A stretch of DNA of 62,031 nt from a candidate division KSB3 bacterium (GTDB taxonomy: Bacteria > Moduliflexota > Moduliflexia > Moduliflexales > Moduliflexaceae), in assembly GCA_002748425.1 (NCBI GenBank), contig PDSJ01000032.1, positions 1 to 62,031 of the forward strand, given 5' to 3'. Positions 1 to 9,146 of the stretch are shown here, one piece after another. Under the pieces are notes generated by a model. It was not told the DNA's origin. It saw only the letters and a program-made list of their open reading frames with translations, and did not search any database. A program made the position numbers and the translations under genes. Position 1 is the first letter of the stretch. Each line of letters starts with the position of its first letter.

Positions 1-189
1 ATCTCTTATGTGCTTCATTGACAAGCTGATCCCAATAATTATGTTTCCTATCAAGGTTTATTTGGGCTGATTGCGGTAAATTGTGATCACAAACTCGTTT
101 TTCACACCTTCTTCCAATTATGTCTCATGCCAAATTCATGCCTCGATTAGAACAATACCAAAGATGTCTACCCGGCAATTACGCGCTTA
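1..189. other. No gene seen; left edge of window
   Basis: This AT-leaning stretch lies downstream of the minus-strand gene that ends at 190. I see no credible reading frame and no strong hairpin followed by a T run in it. Confidence 0.5.
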
Positions 190-1266
190 TCACAATTGCA
201 CGTCGTCAGCATAAGAATGGACGGTGATGCCTAGTTTATCGGCAACGGATCGGGCGCGTTGGTCAATCATAGGGGAGATGACCATCAGTTTTGTGGCGTT
301 GCGCTGGTGGCGTTTTTCATAAAATTGCACTTTGCGATAAAAAGTGTACATTTCCGAACGGCTTACTGACGATTTGATCTCGCAGATAATCAGTGTGCCG
401 TTGTTGATAATAATATCCAGTTCAATCTGATCCGGATGCCCGAACACATCGCCATTATCATCATACTCGGTGATATTCAGGACCTCAACGCCAAAATCCT
501 GCTCTAACAACTCTTTTAATCCGTTGCGAAAGGACGATTCGGCTGCAAGGCCCCAACGCGCCCCTAATGCCCCAATCGAGCTTTCATGCTTGTTGCGTTG
601 CTGTTTGATTTCATTCAGAAGGCGTTCGAATCGTTCATCAGACGAATGCCGCATAGCTTCTAATTCAGCTTGATTTTTTTCCCAACGTTCACGGGATTCG
701 CGTTGCATGGTCTCAAATTTTTGCTGACTCTCGTTGCAGTGTTCACGAAATTCCAGCCGCATGGCAGCCAATTCTTCCTGGTTCTTCTTCCAGCGTTCAT
801 GGGATTCGCGTTGCATGGTCTCAAATTTTTGCTGACTCTCATTGCAGTATTCACGAAATTCCAGCCGCATGGTAGCCAATTCTTCCTGGTTTTTCTTCCA
901 GCGTTCATGGGATTCGCGTTGCATGGTCTCAAATTTTTGCTGACTCTCATTGCAGTGTTCACGAAATTCCAGCCGCATGGTAGCCAATTCTTCCTGGTTT
1001 TTTTCCCAGCGCTCACGGGATTCGCGTTGCGTCTCTGCAAATTTTTCCTGACTCTCCTGCCAGCGTTTTTCTGCCAGTTCACGGCCTTGACGGAGTTCTT
1101 CAAACATCCGTTCAAAACGGAGATGCGTTTCATCTGCATCAGCAAATCTGCACCGTGAAATGCGGAAAATTTCGTATTGAATCTCGTGATTTTCTTCCAG
1201 AACCGTCGGCAGGGTTTCGATTAAACAGTTACGGAACTCCGCCTTATTTATTGTCATCGATGCCAT
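190..1266 (-). CDS. Coiled-coil protein with C-terminal PD-(D/E)XK nuclease-like domain (DUF3782 type)
   Basis: The 358-residue protein has a short N-terminal segment, then a long charged coiled coil from about residue 50 to 230 built of 36-residue repeats rich in E, R, Q and K. The C-terminal domain, about residues 235-358, carries a PD-(D/E)XK-like core: Asp284, then Glu296-Ile-Lys298. Proteins of this layout are usually annotated DUF3782. They are related to restriction-type nucleases, but their role is unknown. The start is the ATG at 1266, preceded on the minus strand by AGGAGG with 8 bases between. Nothing nearby suggests a restriction-modification locus, so function stays open. The DNA encoding the coiled coil is a near-perfect tandem repeat, and long ORFs in other frames there are artefacts of that periodicity. 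Confidence 0.8.
   Translation of the reverse strand: MASMTINKAEFRNCLIETLPTVLEENHEIQYEIFRISRCRFADADETHLRFERMFEELRQGRELAEKRWQESQEKFAETQRESRERWEKNQEELATMRLEFREHCNESQQKFETMQRESHERWKKNQEELATMRLEFREYCNESQQKFETMQRESHERWKKNQEELAAMRLEFREHCNESQQKFETMQRESRERWEKNQAELEAMRHSSDERFERLLNEIKQQRNKHESSIGALGARWGLAAESSFRNGLKELLEQDFGVEVLNITEYDDNGDVFGHPDQIELDIIINNGTLIICEIKSSVSRSEMYTFYRKVQFYEKRHQRNATKLMVISPMIDQRARSVADKLGITVHSYADDVQL
701..1024. repeat. Three tandem 108-bp units inside the coiled-coil gene
   Basis: The landmark cgttgcatgg occurs at 701, 809 and 917, and a variant (cgttgcgtct) at 1025, an exact 108-bp period equal to 36 codons. Units differ by only a few bases, such as CAC/TAC (His/Tyr) and GCC/ACC (Ala/Thr) codons on the coding strand. 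This indicates recent duplication by slippage or unequal recombination that keeps the frame. Confidence 0.9.
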
Positions 1267-1447
1267 ACATATTTCCTCCTGACAAGGCCCTTGTATGCAC
1301 GCCGCTCACGCGTTAACTAAATCACGTTGATGCACGATGCTGTCGGATGGACGCCAGCAGTGTGCGTTGCAATGGACTCACTGCCGCTTCGCTGGCTGGA
1401 CACAATTTTGAGAGTCTTCAACAGCGTCCACGTCCATTCTCTGGCCC

Positions 1448-2392
1448 TTATGTCGTGAAGAGTTCCACAGTGTTTTCTAAAAAATCTTTGTATGCGACCT
1501 TTAAGCCATCCTCCAATTCTGTACAATGCCGCCAGCCTAAACGATGCAGCTTGGACACGTCCAGAAGCTTGCGCGGGGTCCCGTCCGGCTTTGACTCATC
1601 GAAACGCAGCTTTCCCTGGTAATCGACCGTGTTTTTGATGAGTTCGGCCAGCTCTTTAATGGTCACTTCCATACCGGTTCCGATGTTGATAATTTCGTTG
1701 GCAGTATAATGTTGCATGACGAAGACACAGGCATCACCGAGATCGTCGGCAAATAAAAATTCTCGTTTTGGCGAACCAGTTCCCCAGACCACGACTTCAG
1801 GAGCATGCGTGACCTTTGCCTCGTGGAAGCGTCGGAGCAGACCGGGAATCACATGAGAGTTCTCAGGATGATAATTATCGTTGATGCCGTACAGATTGGT
1901 GGGCATGACGGAAATGAAGTTGGTGCCGTATTGGCGATTATAGCTTGTGCACATCGTGATTCCGGCAATTTTGGCAATCGCATAGGGTTCGTTAGTAGGT
2001 TCTAATTTGCCGTTCAGTAATTCATCTTCCCTCATGGGTTGAGCTGCAAACTTCGGATAAATACACGATGATCCGAGAAACATTAATTTTTTTACGCCGA
2101 ATTTGTACGCAGCGTGAATGACGTTGTTCTGAATTTCTAAATTTGAAAAAATAAATTCAGCAGGGTAGGTATTATTCGCCACAATTCCACCGACTTTGGC
2201 GGCTGCGAGAAATACGTAGTCCGGTTTCTCGATTTTAAAATAGGTGTCCACTTCCGCCTGAACTGTTAACTCGAGCTCTGAATGGGGCAGGCCGACAATG
2301 TTATCGTAGCCGTGCCGCTCTAAGGCACGCTCGATAGCAGAGCCAACAAGGCCGAACCGACCGGCAATAAACACCTTAGCGTCTTTTTTCAT
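1448..2392 (-). CDS. fcl: GDP-L-fucose synthase
   Basis: This is an NAD(P)-dependent short-chain dehydrogenase/epimerase. It converts GDP-4-keto-6-deoxymannose to GDP-L-fucose, a donor for surface polysaccharides. The N-terminus has the nucleotide-binding loop ([11 protein letters not shown], where the family usually reads GhrGMVGSA). The catalytic Tyr-x3-Lys appears as YAIAK, and the family SSCIYPK stretch is present. About 314 residues is normal length. I chose the ATG at 2392 over the TTG at 2401 because the Rossmann strand begins directly after it; no strong ribosome binding site decides the matter. It lies 76 bp downstream of the ABC permease on the same strand, suggesting a surface-polysaccharide unit. 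No GDP-mannose dehydratase (gmd) is seen in the window. Confidence 0.93.
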   Translation of the reverse strand: MKKDAKVFIAGRFGLVGSAIERALERHGYDNIVGLPHSELELTVQAEVDTYFKIEKPDYVFLAAAKVGGIVANNTYPAEFIFSNLEIQNNVIHAAYKFGVKKLMFLGSSCIYPKFAAQPMREDELLNGKLEPTNEPYAIAKIAGITMCTSYNRQYGTNFISVMPTNLYGINDNYHPENSHVIPGLLRRFHEAKVTHAPEVVVWGTGSPKREFLFADDLGDACVFVMQHYTANEIINIGTGMEVTIKELAELIKNTVDYQGKLRFDESKPDGTPRKLLDVSKLHRLGWRHCTELEDGLKVAYKDFLENTVELFTT

Positions 2393-2468
2393 TGTGCTCA
2401 ATCACGAAATCCGCAAAATGGCAGTGATCATCATGCGTTCGTGTTGTTGTTGTTCACTGATGAGATTT

Positions 2469-3320
2469 TTACGCAATATCAACGATCGTACGTTCAGTTC
2501 TGCGGAAATAAAACGCACCGGCAATGAAGCAGGGCAGTACCAGCAGGGCGCTAAGCGCTAAAAATTTATCAGGCGTCTGCCCACTCCCCAGCAAGGCCCA
2601 GCGAAAGCCTTCAATGACGTTTGTCATCGGGTTGAAACGATACAAGCTTTGCCAGCCTTCAGGGATGATGCTGACAGCATATACTACGGGCGTGGCGTAC
2701 ATCCAGCCTCGAATCAGGTAACTCAGAATTTCTCCGACGTCATGATAATGCACGATCCAGGTGGCAGCCCAGAGCCCAACAGTCAAAGCAGTGACTGCAG
2801 CGAGCAGCAGGTATACGGGGAGCCATAGAATTCCCCAGCTCGGGGCATAGCCGTAAAAGGCCATCATGCCGAGCAGAATGACAAAGGAGATCGAGAAGTC
2901 GATCAAGCCCGACAGGACACTGACGATCGGCACAATTAAGCGAGGGAAGTAGACTTTCGTAATGAGGTGACGATTTGCGAGTAAACTATTCGATGCTCCC
3001 ATGACAGCCCCGGCAAAAAAAGTCCAGGGCAATAACGCTGTGTATGTAAAAATCGGATAAGGGAGGCCGTCTGAAGGAAGCTTTGCGACCATGCTGAAAA
3101 TGAGCGTGAACAGTAGCATATTGAACAGTGGACGGAGCACGATCCACAGCGGTCCTAATGCCATCTGCTTATAGCGCCCTTTGATTTCACGCCAGAGGAG
3201 GAAATACAATAGATCGCGATAGTCCCAGATTTCGTGAAGACCGAGACGTCCCCAGCCTCTGGTGGGCTGAATTATGAATACCGGATCTTGAATATGGCTG
3301 TCTGCTGTCGGAGTATTCAT
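2469..3320 (-). CDS. ABC-2 type polysaccharide export permease (Wzm/TagG-like)
   Basis: This is an inner-membrane permease with about six hydrophobic segments and the cytoplasmic N-terminal stretch typical of O-antigen/teichoic-acid exporters (LLWREIKGRYKQ, then LGPLWIVLRPL). About 283 residues fits the family. Such permeases pair with an ATP-binding subunit (Wzt), which I do not find in the window. Its neighbour fcl makes a sugar nucleotide, so export of a fucose-containing glycan is a reasonable inference. The start is uncertain: the ATG at 3320 is used here, with a GTG at 3341 possible, and neither has a clear ribosome binding site. Confidence 0.88.
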   Translation of the reverse strand: MNTPTADSHIQDPVFIIQPTRGWGRLGLHEIWDYRDLLYFLLWREIKGRYKQMALGPLWIVLRPLFNMLLFTLIFSMVAKLPSDGLPYPIFTYTALLPWTFFAGAVMGASNSLLANRHLITKVYFPRLIVPIVSVLSGLIDFSISFVILLGMMAFYGYAPSWGILWLPVYLLLAAVTALTVGLWAATWIVHYHDVGEILSYLIRGWMYATPVVYAVSIIPEGWQSLYRFNPMTNVIEGFRWALLGSGQTPDKFLALSALLVLPCFIAGAFYFRRTERTIVDIA

Positions 3321-3611
3321 CAAAAAGATTACGCTGGACACTACCGGATGAAAATATGCAGACAGTCCTGAAAGCTGTCATAGGACAGTTCATAAGGCAG
3401 TGTTCGAACCTGATGACTTTTCACCTCTATCTTTTGAAGACATTCAGTAGCAATGTGTGTATGTTGGAAGATACGGTGAAAGAGAAATTTTTGTCAAGAT
3501 TTTAATTCTGATCGCGATATGTGACAGCGATAATCGTTGCGGGGCCGGAAAGGATTTTTGCGACCTCAAAAAGCGGATTGAGACAGGCAGTATCGTTCCA
3601 GCCCATCGTTG

Positions 3612-4661
3612 TCATTCAGATCCTTCTGCTGACGGAAGCGGCGGTTCTTCCTGAGACGGAGAATTCTGCTGGGGAAGGCTGTCTCCCAGGCCATCATCTG
3701 ACTCGGCATGTTGAGTGGCTTCATTCAGGAGTGTTTTGGCGTGGAGCAGGCTTTGATGGATTTCATGTGATGAGTAAACTTTCAGGATGGCCTGGAAGAG
3801 AAGAATTCCCTGGTCATAGGCCCCTTGTTCCACATAAAACTTCCCTAATTCATAACTCGCTTTAAGCAGCATGTCAAAACTTGGTGAATCTGCTGGCTTT
3901 CTTCTGAGAATTTCTAAAAAAGTTTTTGCAGCATAATCATACCAGCGGATGTCTAAAAAATATTGTCCTAACAAATAGTATGCGTCAAGAAAATCAGGAT
4001 CGAGTTTAATGCTACGCACCAGATAGCGGCGTACTTTATCATACTGTCCGGTTTCAAGATACATTTTTCCAAGAGCATAATAGCCTCTGGCATACTTGGG
4101 GTGACTGACGATCAGGCGTTTAAGTTCCTTGAACGCTTGGTCGTAAAGAGAGCTGGCGAGATAGATTTTTGCGATCAGCAAGCGGGCGTCTGTGAGCGTT
4201 GGGTCGAGGCGGATGGCGATTTTACTTTGCTGCAGTGCCTGGCTGTAAAAATGATCTTGTTCACCGAACACGTAGTCACGCGGGTAATTCCCCTGAGATT
4301 CACGGGTGTATCGTGTGCACAGTAAGGCTTTCTGATAGCAGGCCTGCGCCAGAATGAAGCGAGCCGAAGCTTTTTGAGGGGCGGCACTCACGAGGCGCTG
4401 TGCGCGGGTGATCGTGGCATTGGTACTGTCCCATGCTGCTGCGAGTTGATCCAGTGTCATATTTCGCGAGACAATATCGTCGATCTGTTGATACGCTGCC
4501 TCTGCGCGGGCGTAGCGTCGGTTGTTTTCATACTCTCGCCCCACTTCGATCGGAGGACGCGGAGCGTCTTCGTATAGTGCCCTGGGATGATGGCAGGCTC
4601 CGAGAAGATGGCATACGCCGAACAGCGTGCAGGCAATCATGGTCATGTGTGTAGAATTCAT
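3612..4661 (-). CDS. TPR-repeat lipoprotein
   Basis: The N-terminus is a lipoprotein signal ending in a lipobox (LLGAC, Cys about residue 23). The mature protein contains at least four tetratricopeptide units between residues 150 and 320 (for example ARGYYALGKMYLETGQYDKV and LDAYYLLGQYFLDIRWYDYA). It lies 182 bp downstream of pilT on the same strand. PilF/PilW-type TPR lipoproteins help pilus secretin assembly, so a pilotin-like role is plausible. I infer this only from position and architecture, because the repeat content is generic. The C-terminal 25 residues are acidic and low in complexity. Confidence 0.8.
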   Translation of the reverse strand: MNSTHMTMIACTLFGVCHLLGACHHPRALYEDAPRPPIEVGREYENNRRYARAEAAYQQIDDIVSRNMTLDQLAAAWDSTNATITRAQRLVSAAPQKASARFILAQACYQKALLCTRYTRESQGNYPRDYVFGEQDHFYSQALQQSKIAIRLDPTLTDARLLIAKIYLASSLYDQAFKELKRLIVSHPKYARGYYALGKMYLETGQYDKVRRYLVRSIKLDPDFLDAYYLLGQYFLDIRWYDYAAKTFLEILRRKPADSPSFDMLLKASYELGKFYVEQGAYDQGILLFQAILKVYSSHEIHQSLLHAKTLLNEATQHAESDDGLGDSLPQQNSPSQEEPPLPSAEGSE

Positions 4662-4843
4662 GGGACGTTGTCCTCAATACGTGCGCACAATACAGCGCCT
4701 GTTTATGAAACGATCTTTCTGCAAGATGTCATCAGAATAAGAAGCTATCGCAGATTCTGGACTTTGTCAAGAAATTTAGCAGACACGCGCGGGAAAGTAA
4801 CGCGCTGAACAGAGGACAGCGCCCGATACGGAAGTGAAAAACT

Positions 4844-5929
4844 TCAAAAACAGGAGAATTCAGGGCTGAATTTTTTCAGGTAACGTTGAAACGTTTCCCG
4901 GTCAATGCATTTATCGTGGGCTTCCTCAGGAGCGATCTGCCCTTGTTTGAGCAAATCAACGATCGCTTGATCCATGGTTTGCATACCCTCACGTCTCCCG
5001 GTTTGGATGATCGAAGAGATTTGATAGGTTTTCCCCTCCCGGATGAGGTGCCTTAACGCAGGAACGCCGATAAGCACTTCAACAGCGGCGACACGGCCAC
5101 GCCCATCAATCCGTCTTAAAAGCTGCTGTGAGATGACGCCGCTCAGAGATTCTGAGAGTTGCGTGCGCACCTGTGCCTGCCGGTCAGTTGGGAAGACATC
5201 AATGATCCGGTCGATCGTTTTAGCAGCGTTTCCCGTGTGCACGGTAGCCAGCACAAGATGACCGGTTTCGGCGGCCGTGATCGCAAGAGAAATCGTTTCC
5301 AAATCCCGCAGTTCACCGATCAGGATGACGTCGGGATCCTCCCGGAACGCAGAACGAAGCGCATTGGAAAAGGATTCACTGTGGATCCCGATTTCACGCT
5401 GGTTAATTACGCTCTGTTTGTTCTGGTGAATATACTCCAAGGGGTCTTCGATCGTAATGATATGGGCTTTACGATGGCGATTAATGTGATCGATCATCGA
5501 AGTTAATGTCGTAGATTTTCCACTGCCGGTCGGCCCGGTTACCAATACAAGCCCACGCGTAAAACGAGTGAAATCCGTGACAGCCTGCGGGAGCCATAAG
5601 TCCTCCAGCGGGATGATTTCGCCTGGAATCACTCGCAAGACAGCGCCGATGCCTCTTGCCTGCAGAAACACATTGGCCCGGAAACGTCCGATACTTGGAA
5701 GATCATAGGCAAAGTCAAGCTCGTGACGCTGTTCAAAACGCTGCCGTTGCTGCTCTGTCATAATGTCATAGAGCAAGCCCTGCGCTTCCGATTCTGTGAC
5801 AACCGGCCGGTTCCCAACGTGTTCAAGGTCTCCGTGAATTCGATAAAGGGGTGGAGCCCCGACTGTGAGGTGGAGATCGGAGGCTCCCACGTCAACAGCA
5901 TGTTTCAGCAGGAGATGTATAGCTGCCAT
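4844..5929 (-). CDS. pilT: Type IV pilus retraction ATPase PilT
   Basis: The 361-residue hexameric ATPase powers pilus retraction at the cytoplasmic face. Visible motifs are the N-terminal ASDLH, Walker A GPTGSGKST (residues 132-140), the Asp box, Walker B DPDVILIGELRD, the His box ATVHTGNAA and the PilT-characteristic C-terminal ALRHLIREGK. All catalytic positions look intact. It starts 24 bp after the end of the inactive PilB paralogue, so the two are almost certainly co-transcribed. The length is normal for PilT. Confidence 0.95.
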   Translation of the reverse strand: MAAIHLLLKHAVDVGASDLHLTVGAPPLYRIHGDLEHVGNRPVVTESEAQGLLYDIMTEQQRQRFEQRHELDFAYDLPSIGRFRANVFLQARGIGAVLRVIPGEIIPLEDLWLPQAVTDFTRFTRGLVLVTGPTGSGKSTTLTSMIDHINRHRKAHIITIEDPLEYIHQNKQSVINQREIGIHSESFSNALRSAFREDPDVILIGELRDLETISLAITAAETGHLVLATVHTGNAAKTIDRIIDVFPTDRQAQVRTQLSESLSGVISQQLLRRIDGRGRVAAVEVLIGVPALRHLIREGKTYQISSIIQTGRREGMQTMDQAIVDLLKQGQIAPEEAHDKCIDRETFQRYLKKFSPEFSCF

Positions 5930-5953
5930 AATCGCACGGTCCCATTCCCGTAT

Positions 5954-7798
5954 TTACAGAAGAATTGGATACGCCTCTTCCAGCGATGTGTCTCCTGAGA
6001 GCAGGAGCTCGACCGCTTTCTTCCGCAATGAGTGAAATCCGCGCTTTTCGGCGCTGGCTTGAATGTCCCGTAATGGCGCTCCGTTCAATAACAGTTCTTG
6101 CAGCCAGGCTTCCAGACACAGAATTTCATACAACACAAGGCGCTGTGTATATCCGCTCATATGGCAACTTGGACAGCCTTGAGGCCGGTAGAGCTCATCA
6201 TCTTCCTGTCGGGAAAATTCCGTCAGAAAGGCTGCTGCCTGCTCTGACGAATCGGGCTGTTTACACTCTTGGCAGAGTTGCCGGACTGATTGTTGAGCCA
6301 CAAGAGCATGTACTCGTGAACTCAGGACAGACGCTTTGACGCGACAATCCCTGAGATACATGAGGAGCTGATAGACATTCGGAAAGTCGAGCGACGCGAA
6401 CAGGAGTCCATGACCGGCAAAATCCAGACATTGAAAGAGAACAGACTCGCTTTCAATATGATCGACCAGCATGACATCCGTGTCGCAGCTTCCGACAGCA
6501 TTCAGCCAGGCCGACAGCTGCTGTTGAGTCTGAGGCTGGATTTCCAGCTCGAAACCAGTTTGGTGTCGTACCCTGGCCTGAGAGACAGACGGCGCGTCAT
6601 AGGACAGGAGCGATGCAGCATCAGCAGTAACAGGCGTTAGAGCAGCCCAGGGTTCAGCGCCGGCATAACTAATCTGGTAATAATCCTTTGCGCGGTATTC
6701 TGTGTGGCGTTCAAGCGTGACGATTTTCTGACGAAGAGGATCGAGCTTGCCCATCATTGCATACAATGTCGCAGCTTTATCGAAAAGCTGTGCCCCGCCA
6801 AGCAGAATGGCTCCGGTTTTACGCCGGATGATCTCTGTCTGGAGCGCGTACATCTCTGCCAGTTCCCGCTCTTGCCGCTGTGAATCGGCATTTTGAAGAA
6901 GTTGTGCCCAAAGACGCTCGGGTGATTTGTGAATCACAGACACGACGGCAGCTTCTCCGGACTCAGTCGGGGCCATCGAGACCACAAAGCGTGTCGGAGT
7001 CGGTATCGTGGCGTCCTGATCTTCTAAAGGAAGCTGAAACGAGAATTCCCGATCCTGAGGTCGGCGAAGTGTCGCCATCTCAAGATCAGCATAAATTTTT
7101 AGACGAAACAAAAGGATTGCATACCACTCCGTATTTAATTGAAGCTGCTCTTGAAGAACGCCGTTGATGCGATAACTGACATGACAACGCTCGCCGGGTT
7201 GAAAATAAATCCGGGAAACTCCGTGTTGCAGGGCGTGCAAGAAAATCTGCTCTGTCAGCACTTGTCCAGAGGGGTCGTTGAGAATTTTTTGAATAGCGTC
7301 CTCCTGGAACCAGGGAGAAAGAAATTGAGGAGGCATTTCCTTATCCGTATCGCTCATACCTGCCTCTGACAAGCCGTAAATTTCATCAATTGCCAGCAGG
7401 ATATCAGATGTTCTTCCCAGAGAAATTTTCACCTCACTTTTGGTGATCCGTTCGATATCCTTAATAACCGTCGTATTCAGCGGATCGTCGACCACAATAG
7501 TCAGTTCGTTGTCAATTTTCAGGATCGGAATCACGTGATAGCGGCGCGCAAGTTTTTCCGGCAGCAGCGTTGCAACATCAACATCGACCTGATCTTTCCT
7601 GATATTGACATAAGGGAGGTTCAGCTGTTCGGCCAATGCCCAGCGAATATCATCATCAGACACAACACCGAGCTGCACGAGGACTTCTCCCAGACGTTGT
7701 CCCCGCTGCTTCTGGATCTCTAGGGCTTGTTCGATGTCTTTCTGGCTGACCAGTTCGACATCGAGTAGTATGGAGCCTATGCTTTTATTGTGTTTCAT
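5954..7798 (-). CDS. MshEN-domain PilB/GspE paralogue with destroyed ATPase motifs
   Basis: The 614-residue protein has a GspE/PilB layout. The N-terminal MshEN domain (about 1-150) has two 24-residue motifs; the second, RLGEVLVQLGVVSDDDI, matches the c-di-GMP-binding consensus well, while the first is weaker. The rest aligns by eye with the neighbouring PilB. The Walker A position, GPVGSGKTTTLY in PilB, reads GGAQLFDKAATLY here: the glycines and hydroxyl residue are lost and only Lys remains. The Walker B/Glu region MVGEIRD becomes LVDHIES, and the His-box STLHT becomes ASLDF. The zinc-binding cysteines (CQEC...CPSC) and the downstream SGYTQR...YEIL block are kept. The frame is open throughout, so this looks like a maintained non-catalytic subunit rather than a pseudogene. 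It lies between pilC and pilT with short gaps. Confidence 0.85.
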   Translation of the reverse strand: MKHNKSIGSILLDVELVSQKDIEQALEIQKQRGQRLGEVLVQLGVVSDDDIRWALAEQLNLPYVNIRKDQVDVDVATLLPEKLARRYHVIPILKIDNELTIVVDDPLNTTVIKDIERITKSEVKISLGRTSDILLAIDEIYGLSEAGMSDTDKEMPPQFLSPWFQEDAIQKILNDPSGQVLTEQIFLHALQHGVSRIYFQPGERCHVSYRINGVLQEQLQLNTEWYAILLFRLKIYADLEMATLRRPQDREFSFQLPLEDQDATIPTPTRFVVSMAPTESGEAAVVSVIHKSPERLWAQLLQNADSQRQERELAEMYALQTEIIRRKTGAILLGGAQLFDKAATLYAMMGKLDPLRQKIVTLERHTEYRAKDYYQISYAGAEPWAALTPVTADAASLLSYDAPSVSQARVRHQTGFELEIQPQTQQQLSAWLNAVGSCDTDVMLVDHIESESVLFQCLDFAGHGLLFASLDFPNVYQLLMYLRDCRVKASVLSSRVHALVAQQSVRQLCQECKQPDSSEQAAAFLTEFSRQEDDELYRPQGCPSCHMSGYTQRLVLYEILCLEAWLQELLLNGAPLRDIQASAEKRGFHSLRKKAVELLLSGDTSLEEAYPILL

Positions 7799-7865
7799 AC
7801 ACCTTTATCCTTGAAGAGTGACTTTGTGGCTCTTCACCGTTAATGGGATCACACGCGTCCCCGGC

Positions 7866-9038
7866 TCAGGACCCTGCGCCAATCAGGGCTGCCATTTTAA
7901 AATAAGGCCAGAACATTGCAACAGCCACAAAGGCGGTCAGCAGGCCGAGCACCAGAATCATCACCGGCTGTAAGGATGAGGCCAGCGTATTGATTGTCCG
8001 GTCGACCTCGCCGTCATACAGGTCGGCAATTTTAAACAACATCACGTCCAGTTTACCGGCTTCTTCCCCAATAGCGATCATATCGACTACCACATCGGGA
8101 AAGATATCGGCTTCCCGCAGGGGCTGTTCCAGGCGGCTTCCTCGTTCGACGTGATGAATGGCATTCTCAACTGCTTCTTTTAAGACCGTGTTTTCTGAGG
8201 TCTTTTTCACGACATCCAGAGCTTGCATCATAGGGACACCGCCCCGAATGAGCGTTCCAAAATTTCGCGCAAACCTCGATACGTACAGGCGGATAAACAA
8301 CGGGCCAAACGCTGGAATTTTCAATTTATATCGATCCAGAAAGTTTTCAGCGTCATGGCTCTTGACATACGCGAACAGAAAGAGCACTGCACCACCAATC
8401 AACAACAGCCACATCCAGAGTAACTGCGGATTTCCGACGGCTAAAAGGAATCTTGTCGGCCAGGGCAGCGCAACACTGTGTTGCGCATACAGGTTGCCGA
8501 AAATCGGAATAACCACCGCAATCAAAATCCCGATAACAATGATCCCGACTCCCAGAGTGAGCAGAGGGTATAAAAGCGCATCCTGGACTTTCTGGCGAAT
8601 CGTCTCTTCTTTTTCCATGACATCTGCGACGACTTTTAATGAATCATCCAGGGAGCCGCCTTTTTCCGCCACTTTCGTCATATTCACGAAAAATGGAGAA
8701 AAGACTTTCGGAAATTTTTCCAGTGATTCGGAAAAAGACCGGCCCTGCTCGATGCTCTGAGAAAGCTGCTGGATGATATGCTGTAAGCCCGGGAGACTGG
8801 TTCTCTGCTGTAAAATCTGAAGACATTTGAGCAGAGGAATTCCCACATCCACCAGAGTGGAAAGCTGCCGGCAAAATAAGGCCACGGCTTCGATTCCGAT
8901 CGAGCGTAAATGAGGCGAAGACTGAGCGCTGGGCAGTTCAGCCGCTTCTGTTTCTGATGAGAGAGATGATGGAGCGTCAGAAGCTCCTGGCCGGCCTGAT
9001 TGTGCTTCGTTCTGATAAGGGTCCCGTTCTTCGTTCAT
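7866..9038 (-). CDS. pilC: Type IV pilus inner-membrane platform protein PilC/GspF family
   Basis: The polytopic platform protein couples the pilus motor to pilin assembly. Two T2SSF domains are visible (about residues 45-170 and 245-370), each followed by hydrophobic segments (LLTLGVGIIVIGILIAVVIP and PVMILVLGLLTAFVAVAMFW). The family signatures FCRQLSTLVDVGIPLL and FARNFGTLIRGGVPMMQALD are present. The N-terminal 40 residues are disordered and rich in S, A and E. The ATG at 9038 is preferred over the adjoining GTG at 9041 because GGAGGA lies at good spacing. It sits about 110 bp downstream of pilB. Confidence 0.93.
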   Translation of the reverse strand: MNEERDPYQNEAQSGRPGASDAPSSLSSETEAAELPSAQSSPHLRSIGIEAVALFCRQLSTLVDVGIPLLKCLQILQQRTSLPGLQHIIQQLSQSIEQGRSFSESLEKFPKVFSPFFVNMTKVAEKGGSLDDSLKVVADVMEKEETIRQKVQDALLYPLLTLGVGIIVIGILIAVVIPIFGNLYAQHSVALPWPTRFLLAVGNPQLLWMWLLLIGGAVLFLFAYVKSHDAENFLDRYKLKIPAFGPLFIRLYVSRFARNFGTLIRGGVPMMQALDVVKKTSENTVLKEAVENAIHHVERGSRLEQPLREADIFPDVVVDMIAIGEEAGKLDVMLFKIADLYDGEVDRTINTLASSLQPVMILVLGLLTAFVAVAMFWPYFKMAALIGAGS

Positions 9039-9146
9039 CACTGTCCTCCTCCTTTAGGAATTATGTAAATACAAAAGGTTGTGCTCTGTTTAGAACTCCC
9101 CCATATCGGCTGTGTTGCACAACAACATGTCAGCACACGTTGTTCC

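Noticed and set aside
670..1158. Long ORFs on both strands over the coiled-coil repeats
   Set aside because: They follow from the 108-bp in-frame periodicity; the products are low-complexity and have no ribosome binding site.
3400..3420. GTTCGAACC resembling a tRNA T-loop
   Set aside because: There is no acceptor stem, anticodon arm or CCA-side pairing around it.
8158..8760. 200-codon plus-strand ORF
   Set aside because: It lies wholly opposite the well-supported pilC gene.
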